From: Halobacillus litoralis
Lineage (GTDB): Bacteria; Bacillota; Bacilli; Bacillales; Halobacillaceae
Direction: 5' to 3'
Assembly (NCBI RefSeq): GCF_004101865.1
Contig: NZ_CP026118.1
Location: 3,861,001 to 3,925,000 of the forward strand
Length of the DNA stretch: 64,000 nucleotides
The notes below the pieces were generated by a model. The model was not told the DNA's origin and searched no databases. It saw only the letters and a program-made list of their open reading frames with translations. The translations under genes and the position numbers were made by a program. Shown here piece after piece: positions 58,050 through 64,000 of this stretch (positions are counted from its first letter, which is position 1; each line of letters starts with the position of its first letter).

Positions 58050-58168
58050 GGGTCGGCGGGGAATGGTGAGACTCCTGCGGGAAGAGAGTGCTTGGTGAGA
58101 TCCCGGAAGGCGAAAGCCTGAGGAAGCTCACGGCGCTCCCGCGGAAAGCGAGCTATTCCCCGGCGATC
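58050..58168. repeat. GC-rich interspersed repeat, long form
   Basis: Ends GGGTCGGCGGGGAAT and ATTCCCCGGCGATCC are near-perfect complements. The middle (GCTTGGTGAGATCCCGG... to AAGCTCACGGCGCTC) forms further arms. Shares its outer core with 57822-57915 in inverted orientation. Frames across it on both strands have no ribosome binding site. Confidence 0.78.
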
Positions 58169-58252
58169 CGATCCACTCATCAAACATCTCGAAATCAAAT
58201 CTTTAGGGTGAGGGGGCTTTAGTTGAAATGTGATGAGCGTAACGGGAATACA

Positions 58253-58288
58253 AAAAAGAGTCGGGACTTCGATGTCCCGACTCTTTTT
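58253..58288. terminator. Bidirectional terminator after AbgT gene
   Basis: A perfect 15-bp stem (58253-58267 with 58274-58288) with loop TTCGAT and A/T runs on the two sides, just beyond the stop of the leftward transporter gene. Confidence 0.9.
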
Positions 58289-58296
58289 ATGAATGA

Positions 58297-59820
58297 TTAA
58301 CCATTATAGTAAAACTCTGCTCCTGGGCCGATCGGTAGTCCTGTCAGCATCCAAATTAACAGCATGATGATCCAAACAACGGAAAATGCGATGGAATAAG
58401 GAAGCATCGTGGAGATCAATGTTCCGATTCCGACTTTTCTGTCATACTTCTGAGCAAAAGCGATAACGATTGCGAAGTATGGCATCAACGGTGAAATGAT
58501 GTTCGTCGTTGAATCTGCAATCCGGTAAGCGAGTGTAGTCAGCTCCGGAGAGTAGCCAAGCTGCATCATCAATGGAACAAATACAGGCGCCATGATCGCC
58601 CATTTGGCTGAAGAACTCCCGATGAACAAATTGATAAATCCAGCGACGAAAATAAAGGCAATGATCAAACCGATTCCTGTGAACCCTACAGAATCAAGAA
58701 ATTCAGCTCCGCTGACAGCAATGACTTTTCCTAAATTCGTATGGTTGAAGTAGGCTACGAATTGTCCAGCTGTGAAGGCAAGTACAATGTAAATGCCCAT
58801 TGAAGCCATCGTATCAGACATTTGATTGGCAACATCTTTATCACTCTTGATTTCATCCGTAATTTTTCCGTACACATACCCTGGAATCAGGAACATGATT
58901 AAAATGACCGGGACGAGACTATGGAAAAATGGAGAAGCTAAGAAATCATCCGGATTGCGCAACGGCCCCCAAGTCGGCACTACTAAGAGAGACAGCACAC
59001 CGACCGTAACGATGAAGGCGATCAGAGCACCGATCATCCCTTTTTTCTCTAGTGGAGTAACGTTCTGAGCTTCCTCTTTAATTCCACCTGTGTATGTGCC
59101 AAGACGCGGCTCGACAATTTTATCAGTGACGAGTGTACCGATGATCGTCAGTACGAAGACAGAAACAATCATGAAATAATAGTTCATTGTGTACAAGATC
59201 GTATCTGCATAGGCAGGGTCGATGGTCGCGGCTGCCTGTATCGTTAAGTCACCAAGTAATGGGTCAAGCGATGTCAAAAGCAGGTTGGCACTGAAACCTG
59301 CAGACACACCGGCGAATGCGGCGGCTAAACCAGCTAGCGGGTGACGTCCGAGTCCGGCGAATAATACAGCACCAAGAGGAGTCAATACGACATAACCTGC
59401 GTCAGCGGCCATACTGGACATGATTCCGCCGAATACCAGGGCAGCTGTCATTAATGAACGAGGGACGGATGTGACTAATCCACGAAGCATCGCACTGATT
59501 AACCCGGAACGTTCGGCAACTCCTATACCGAGCATCGTGACCAGGACAGTTCCAAGTGGTGCGAAGCCTACGAAATTCTCTACCATACTTTCAAAGATGT
59601 ATTGAATGCCGTCACTTGATAATAGGTTGACGACTTGCAGGGTTTCGCCTGTAGCCGGGTCTTCTACTTCTACATTCAATGTAGAGAAAACCCAAGAAGC
59701 GACGATTACCATAAGAGCAAATATTGCGAACAATGTGACAGGGTGAGGCAATTTGTTCCCGATCCGTTCAATCCAGTCGAGAATGCGCATTGTCAGCCCC
59801 TTCTTTTCTTGATGTTCCAT
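58297..59820 (-). CDS. AbgT family transporter
   Basis: A 507-residue polytopic protein with about eleven to thirteen membrane segments. It matches AbgT/YdaH: MSSMAADAGYVVLTPLGAVLFAGLGRHPLAG, and NLFIGSSSAKWAIMAPVFVPLMMQLG toward the end. Family members export or import p-aminobenzoyl-glutamate or sulfonamides, driven by proton flow; the local substrate is unknown. ATG 59820 has GGAGGAAG 6 bases upstream, and the longer reading to 59847 has none. No p-aminobenzoyl-glutamate hydrolase is adjacent, although an M20 protein (rocB-like) lies next to it. Confidence 0.92.
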   Translation of the reverse strand: MEHQEKKGLTMRILDWIERIGNKLPHPVTLFAIFALMVIVASWVFSTLNVEVEDPATGETLQVVNLLSSDGIQYIFESMVENFVGFAPLGTVLVTMLGIGVAERSGLISAMLRGLVTSVPRSLMTAALVFGGIMSSMAADAGYVVLTPLGAVLFAGLGRHPLAGLAAAFAGVSAGFSANLLLTSLDPLLGDLTIQAAATIDPAYADTILYTMNYYFMIVSVFVLTIIGTLVTDKIVEPRLGTYTGGIKEEAQNVTPLEKKGMIGALIAFIVTVGVLSLLVVPTWGPLRNPDDFLASPFFHSLVPVILIMFLIPGYVYGKITDEIKSDKDVANQMSDTMASMGIYIVLAFTAGQFVAYFNHTNLGKVIAVSGAEFLDSVGFTGIGLIIAFIFVAGFINLFIGSSSAKWAIMAPVFVPLMMQLGYSPELTTLAYRIADSTTNIISPLMPYFAIVIAFAQKYDRKVGIGTLISTMLPYSIAFSVVWIIMLLIWMLTGLPIGPGAEFYYNG

Positions 59821-59994
59821 GATCTTCCTCCTTATTGACTCTAACACTACCTAAAAATTGCAATAACGCGTTAAAGTATAATGAAAAATAATTTTATTTT
59901 GAAGTCTTTTGGAAAAAGTCCCACTAGAAAAATAATTAAGAATAATAAGAGGAATAGCAATTTTTTATGAATTAGGGAAAATAGTTGGGAACCA

Positions 59995-60026
59995 TGCTAC
60001 AATAGTAATAAATGAATGATCATTCA
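59995..60026 (+). promoter_or_regulatory. Promoter with perfect palindromic operator upstream of yqjP
   Basis: TGCTACAAT (59995-60003) is an extended -10. TGAATGATCATTCA (60013-60026) is a perfect 14-base palindrome near the predicted transcription start, typical of a TetR-family operator. Its half-site TGAATGA is that of the FadR fatty-acid regulator of B. subtilis, but the spacing is four bases shorter. Confidence 0.6.
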
Positions 60027-60041
60027 GTATGGAGGAAGTGT

Positions 60042-61004
60042 ATGAAAACATTGAAGGATACTATTGCTCAAATAACTTTGCCGACCCCATTTGCTGTTGG
60101 TGATGTCCATGTATATGTATTGAAGGGAGACCGGTTATCCTTGGTCGATGCCGGTGTGAAAACAAAGGAAGCTTGGGAGGCACTCTGTGCTCAACTGAAA
60201 ATGATCGGGTACCGGCCGGAAGATATTGAACAAGTGATTCTCACTCATCACCACCCTGATCACATGGGGTTCCTCGAAGAGTTCCCGAATGTTGATACAA
60301 TCGCCGCCCATCCGAAATTACGGCCATGGCTAGAGCGGGAGGAAGATTTCTTTGTACGTTATGAACAGTTTTATTTGGAAATGTACAAACAATCTGGTGT
60401 TCCGGACCGCTTTTACAAGCTTTTAAAAGGATTGCGCAAGCCTTTAAAATGGACGGCTAAAGGCACTATCACACATGAATTAGGGGAAGGAAGCAAACTT
60501 CCTGGACACGAGGAATGGTTGACGACCGAAACCCCTGGCCATGCTCAGAGTCACGTGTCATTTTTTCGTGAGGAGGATGGAGCGTTGATCGGTGGCGATC
60601 ACTTACTTGGCCATATTTCTTCAAATCCTTTGCTTGAACCGCCATTCCTAGAAGGTGGAGAGCGTCCGCGTCCACTACTGCAGTACCGTGATTCAATGGA
60701 AAAGTTATTAAAAATGGAAATCGGTGACGTTTACCCTGGACATGGGAAAATATTCGACCACGCCCATGCCCTTGTACATGACAGATTGAAAAAGCAAGAG
60801 CAACGAGCAAATAAAGTATATGGGATGTTTAGTGAGGGGACATTGCGTGCATATGATGTATGCGAGCGGTTGTTTCCTAAACATGTGGAAACACAGTTCG
60901 GGTTGACGATGTCTGAGACGATTGGACAGCTTGATTACTTAGAACACATAGGAAAACTGGAGACGTTTACGGATCAAAACCAAACATTTTATAAGGTGAA
61001 ATAG
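60042..61004 (+). CDS. yqjP: MBL-fold metallohydrolase YqjP
   Basis: A 320-residue metallo-beta-lactamase-fold protein. THHHPDHMG is the zinc motif, TPGHAQSH adds a His, GGDHLLGH the bridging Asp and YPGHGK a last His. A C-terminal winged-helix-like domain (TLRAYDVCERLF...) follows. The substrate is unknown; family neighbours suggest a thioester or lipid-related hydrolase. ATG 60042 has GGAGGA upstream; the reading from 60012 runs through the palindromic operator. It is 8 bases before yqjQ. Confidence 0.9.
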   Translation: MKTLKDTIAQITLPTPFAVGDVHVYVLKGDRLSLVDAGVKTKEAWEALCAQLKMIGYRPEDIEQVILTHHHPDHMGFLEEFPNVDTIAAHPKLRPWLEREEDFFVRYEQFYLEMYKQSGVPDRFYKLLKGLRKPLKWTAKGTITHELGEGSKLPGHEEWLTTETPGHAQSHVSFFREEDGALIGGDHLLGHISSNPLLEPPFLEGGERPRPLLQYRDSMEKLLKMEIGDVYPGHGKIFDHAHALVHDRLKKQEQRANKVYGMFSEGTLRAYDVCERLFPKHVETQFGLTMSETIGQLDYLEHIGKLETFTDQNQTFYKVK

Positions 61005-61012
61005 GTGATGAA

Positions 61013-61807
61013 ATGAACAAACAAGTCAAAGGGAAAAAAGTATTAATTACAGGGGCTTCCGGCGGAATCGGCGAATACTTGGCTATCCATGTAGCAAGAG
61101 AGGGAGGTATTCCGATTCTTGTTGCACGGTCGGCAGGCAAGCTTGATATTATCGCAGAAAAGATTGAAGCAGCATTCGGTGTGGAGTGCCCGTGGTACAA
61201 AGCGGATCTTTCTATGGATGCGGAGTGGAAAGATGTGATCGATCGGATCTGCTATGAACACGGATCTATTGACGGGCTCATTAATAATGCTGGAATAGCA
61301 GTGTTCGATCTTGTTGCTGAATCCAACTGGCAGGATATTGATCGGATGCTTTCTGTTAATGTGAAGTCATTATTTCGCACAACCCATCAGTTGCTTCCTC
61401 ACTTTTTACAAAAAGGGGAAGGTCATATTGTTAACATCGCTTCGCAAGCAGGTAAGATTGCAACACCTAAGTCCGCCGTCTATTCAGCGACCAAGCACGC
61501 TGTTATCGGGTTCACAAATGCTTTGAGAATGGAAGTCGAACCTAAGGGCGTTCATGTCACCTCGGTAAATTTAGGCCCTGTCCGGACGAACTTCTTCCAG
61601 CAGGCAGACCCGACCGGAAGTTATGAAAAGTCAGTGGACAAAATCATGCTCGACCCGAACCGAGTTGCTCGCACGGTCGTTGGTCATTTATTCACAAAGC
61701 AACGGGAAATAAACCTTCCTTCCTGGATGGATTCAGGAAGCAAAGTATATTCCATTGCTCCAGTATCAATGGAGAAGCTTATGCAAAAACAATTCAACAA
61801 AAAATAA
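61013..61807 (+). CDS. yqjQ: Short-chain dehydrogenase YqjQ
   Basis: A 264-residue SDR: cofactor motif ITGASGGIGEYLA at the start, NNAGIAV in the middle, catalytic Ser in NIASQAGK and YSATKHA with Tyr and Lys. The substrate is unknown. It follows yqjP in the same order as in B. subtilis, likely in one transcript governed by the palindrome upstream. The start lies after AGGTG. Confidence 0.92.
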   Translation: MNKQVKGKKVLITGASGGIGEYLAIHVAREGGIPILVARSAGKLDIIAEKIEAAFGVECPWYKADLSMDAEWKDVIDRICYEHGSIDGLINNAGIAVFDLVAESNWQDIDRMLSVNVKSLFRTTHQLLPHFLQKGEGHIVNIASQAGKIATPKSAVYSATKHAVIGFTNALRMEVEPKGVHVTSVNLGPVRTNFFQQADPTGSYEKSVDKIMLDPNRVARTVVGHLFTKQREINLPSWMDSGSKVYSIAPVSMEKLMQKQFNKK

Positions 61808-61816
61808 GTACAAAAA

Positions 61817-61852
61817 ATCCCTCTTTCATTAAAAAGGAAGAGGGGTTTTTAT
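61817..61852 (+). terminator. Terminator after yqjP-yqjQ
   Basis: Stem AATCCCTCTT / AAGAGGGGTT with one G-T pair and loop, ending in TTTTTATTT. Confidence 0.82.
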
Positions 61853-62010
61853 TTGGAAAATATTGTTATACCTGAGGTGGGAATATATGGTTCACTTGAG
61901 GTGGGGAAAATTGGAAGTATAGGACGTTTATCGTGTTTTTCTATATGATTTTGGTATGGACGCTATATGATAAACGCTTGGCCCTCTTGAAAGACCTTTT
62001 ATATAAAGGT

Positions 62011-62102
62011 TTGACAGATAGTTACAAACTTTTATTTTAGCGCGTAAAAGTGATATTGCTTTAAATAAGGTTCTTGATAGAAAATTTCGATAATTCTAAA
62101 CT
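62011..62102 (+). promoter_or_regulatory. Two candidate sigma-A promoters upstream of hisC
   Basis: TTGACA (62011-62016), 16 bases, TATTTT; and nearer the gene TTGATA (62074-62079), exactly 17 bases, TAAACT (62097-62102). Farther upstream the direct repeat CCTGAGGTGGGA (61871) and CTTGAGGTGGGGA (61895) is spaced 24 bases. The rest of the 61853-62149 gap has no gene. Confidence 0.6.
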
Positions 62103-62149
62103 TAAGCTGATACAGTTTTTTACATATTGAGATAGAGGAGGAATGTTTG

Positions 62150-63262
62150 ATGATAGATCCACGACCACAGCTTGACGGAATATCGATGTATTCCCCGGGG
62201 AAACCGATTGAAGAAGTGAAACGGGAGAAAGGCCTGACAAAAATATATAAAATGGCTTCCAATGAAAATCCGTTTGGCTGCTCACCATTAGTAGAAGAAG
62301 CGATCAAAAATGAAATGATAGAAATGACGCGCTACCCTGAGACTACATCTCCCGCACTAGCAGCAAAATTAGCTCAACGTCTTAGACTGAAAGCCGATCA
62401 GCTTATCTTCGGTAATGGCTCTGACGAAATTATTCGTTTGCTGACCCGTTCCTATATAAATCATGGAGATGAGGTGGTCATGGCACGTGTCACTTTCCCA
62501 CGTTACCAAACAAATGTATTGATTGAAGGTGGTGTGCCTGTTCAGGTTGATATGACAAATGGCTGTCATGATCTTGATGGCATGCTTGCTGCAATCACAA
62601 ATAAAACGAAAATGGTCTTCGTTTGCAACCCTAATAATCCGACGGGGACCATCGTGGAACGACAAGCTCTTTTGAATTTCATTGAGCAAGTGCCTTCCCA
62701 CATCCTTCTCGTTATAGACGAAGCCTATTTCGAATATGCAGATAGCGATGAGTATTTAGATACTCGCCCATTGCTGCCTCAATATGAAAACATGGTCATT
62801 TTAAGGACTTTCTCTAAGGTTTATGGTCTGGCAGCGCTCAGAATCGGTTACGGTATGATGGATCGTGAAATCGTCCATCAATTACAAAAAGTAAAGGACC
62901 CGTTCAATGTGAATCGTTTAGCATCTGCTGCAGCATATGCATCTTTGGATGATGAATCGTTTTTGGAGGAGACGATCGCCAAAAACCGCGAAGGGAGAAA
63001 CTTTCTTCTCCGAAATTTTGAGGAGATGAACCTCTATTATTTCCAAACCCAAACGAACTTCATCATGGTAGATGTCAATCGACCGGCAAAAGAGGTTTAT
63101 GAATCTCTGCTGGAGGAAGGAATCATTGTCCGTCCTGGTCACCTGATGGGGTATCCGGAAATGATCCGAGTCACTATCGGTCAACAAGAGGAGAATGCAG
63201 CATTCATACAGAAATTACAGGCCATTTTAAATAGGCCTGCTTCAAACCTGCAGAATCATTGA
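62150..63262 (+). CDS. hisC: Histidinol-phosphate aminotransferase
   Basis: A 370-residue class I/II aminotransferase. SNENPFGCSP, NPNNPTGT, DEAYFEY and the PLP lysine in RTFSKVYGLAALRIGY mark HisC. It converts histidinol phosphate with 2-oxoglutarate; HisC enzymes of Bacilli may also work on aromatic amino acids. It is outside any his operon here and may be a second copy. ATG 62150 is 7 bases after GAGGAGGA; TTG 62147 is the alternative. Confidence 0.93.
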   Translation: MIDPRPQLDGISMYSPGKPIEEVKREKGLTKIYKMASNENPFGCSPLVEEAIKNEMIEMTRYPETTSPALAAKLAQRLRLKADQLIFGNGSDEIIRLLTRSYINHGDEVVMARVTFPRYQTNVLIEGGVPVQVDMTNGCHDLDGMLAAITNKTKMVFVCNPNNPTGTIVERQALLNFIEQVPSHILLVIDEAYFEYADSDEYLDTRPLLPQYENMVILRTFSKVYGLAALRIGYGMMDREIVHQLQKVKDPFNVNRLASAAAYASLDDESFLEETIAKNREGRNFLLRNFEEMNLYYFQTQTNFIMVDVNRPAKEVYESLLEEGIIVRPGHLMGYPEMIRVTIGQQEENAAFIQKLQAILNRPASNLQNH

Positions 63263-63273
63263 GGAGGATGGAT

Positions 63274-64000
63274 ATGAATATGGAAAAACAGTTTCCAATT
63301 GTACAATATGTTGATGAAGATGGACAGTTGGTGAAGGACGATGCACGATTAGATAAGGAACAGCTTTACCAATTTTACCGGGCAATGCTTCGGGCAAGGA
63401 TGATGGATAAAAAGTGTTTGAATTTGCAAAGGCAAGGTAGGATTGGGACATATGTTCAATATGAAGGCCAGGAAGCCGCCCAAGTCGGCAGTGCTTTAGC
63501 TGTAGAAGATGGAGACTGGATGTTTCCGACCTACCGTGATCATGCTGCAACAATGACGTTCGGTCACTCTTTAACAAACCTTTTCCTTTATTGGAAAGGG
63601 CGTCTGGAAGGAAGCATTCCCCCAGAAGGGAAAAATATTTTTCCACCGGCTGTGCCGATTGCATCTCAGCTCCTCCACGCAACAGGAACCGCGTGGGCGG
63701 AGAAGAAAAAGAAGAGTGATCGGGTCTCTATCGCCTATTTCGGAGATGGCGCGACATCTGAAGGAGATTTTCACGAAGGGCTCAATTTTGCAAGCGTTTT
63801 CAATATACCTGTCGTCTTCTTTAACCAAAACAATGGGTATGCCATCAGTGTCCCGATGGAGAAACAGATGAAGTCTAAAACGATCGCGCAAAAAGGCCTC
63901 GCCTATGACATTCCAAGTATAAGGGTGGATGGGAATGATATTCTGGCGGTTTATTTTGAAACGGAGAAAGCGGTCGAACGTGCACGAAGCGGAGGAGGAC
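63274..64000 (+). CDS. 2-oxoacid (pyruvate-type) dehydrogenase E1 alpha, 3'-truncated by window
   Basis: The first 242 codons of an E1 alpha subunit: MNMEKQFPIVQYVDEDG, LQRQGRIGTYVQYEGQEAAQVGSA, the ThDP motif GDGATSEGDFHEGLNFAS and FNQNNGYAISVP. It is distinct from BkdAA at 33861 and closer in style to PdhA (N-terminal PIVQYVDEDG segment). Starts 11 bases after hisC behind GAGGAGG, so the two may be co-transcribed. E1 beta and E2 genes are expected just beyond the window. Confidence 0.9.
   Translation, partial: MNMEKQFPIVQYVDEDGQLVKDDARLDKEQLYQFYRAMLRARMMDKKCLNLQRQGRIGTYVQYEGQEAAQVGSALAVEDGDWMFPTYRDHAATMTFGHSLTNLFLYWKGRLEGSIPPEGKNIFPPAVPIASQLLHATGTAWAEKKKKSDRVSIAYFGDGATSEGDFHEGLNFASVFNIPVVFFNQNNGYAISVPMEKQMKSKTIAQKGLAYDIPSIRVDGNDILAVYFETEKAVERARSGGG

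Noticed and set aside
57770..58198. Overlapping 142- and 112-codon frames on opposite strands
   Set aside because: Both run through two GC-rich repeats and the gap between them; no start signals.
59863..59878. TAACGCGTTA palindrome upstream of the AbgT gene
   Set aside because: Ten bases only, with no clear promoter relation on the minus strand; could be chance.

Overview
The window is a chromosomal segment of a spore-forming, low-to-moderate-GC Firmicute of the Bacillaceae. The gene order of the first 24 kb and of the bkd region follows the Bacillus subtilis yqhT-efp-spoIIIA-accBC-nusB-folD-xseAB-ispA-dxs-ahrC-recN-spoIVB-spo0A and bkd-brxB-yqjA-yqjQ blocks. An OLE RNA with its partner gene oapA between ispA and dxs, and the Bacillaceae-type GC-rich intergenic repeats, point to a halophilic or alkaliphilic relative such as Halobacillus, Virgibacillus or Oceanobacillus. 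The genus is inference only.

Layout. 1-9.4 kb: end of an Xaa-Pro peptidase gene, efp, the eight-gene spoIIIA operon behind a near-consensus sigma-E promoter, then accB-accC-yqhY behind a possible FapR operator. 9.4-22.1 kb: nusB, folD, xseAB, ispA, the OLE RNA (about 13229-13820), oapA, dxs, tlyA, argR/ahrC, recN, spoIVB and spo0A, the last preceded by four 0A boxes and a sigma-H-like promoter. 22.1-27 kb: a small unknown gene, a class III aspartokinase, and a leftward trio (DUF2627, cNMP/CBS/DUF294 protein, DEDDh exonuclease). 27-37.2 kb: bkdR and the sigma-54-controlled ptb-bcd-buk-lpdV-bkdAA-bkdAB-bkdB operon, which turns branched-chain amino acids into branched acyl-CoAs. 37.3-47.3 kb: brxB, yqjA, an L,D-transpeptidase, a 40-residue Prli42-like membrane miniprotein, a propionyl/methylmalonyl-CoA cluster with a B12-domain/epimerase fusion, an M20 peptidase, an SOS-type Y-family polymerase, ypzI-sspP and a DUF3892 gene. 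47.6-64 kb: an ABC transporter, aldehyde dehydrogenase, RNase Z, old yellow enzyme, GDPD, rocB-like, AbgT transporter, yqjP, yqjQ, hisC and the start of a second 2-oxoacid dehydrogenase E1-alpha gene. Four GC-rich repeat copies sit in the gaps of this last part.

How the genes connect. The bkd operon provides isobutyryl-, isovaleryl- and 2-methylbutyryl-CoA; valine and isoleucine carbon then reaches propionyl-CoA, which the nearby carboxyltransferase, epimerase and B12 mutase can pass to succinyl-CoA. accBC supplies biotin carboxyl carrier protein and biotin carboxylase. ispA and dxs are isoprenoid genes; the OLE RNA/OapA pair between them is a membrane-associated RNA-protein complex of extremophilic Firmicutes. 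Sporulation is represented by spoIIIA, spoIVB, spo0A, ypzI and sspP. The most notable items are the OLE locus, the B12/epimerase fusion, the unannotated Prli42-like gene, a forespore promoter whose -10 lies in a hairpin loop, and a LexA box at the polymerase promoter. No CRISPR array, prophage, IS element, rRNA or tRNA gene was seen.
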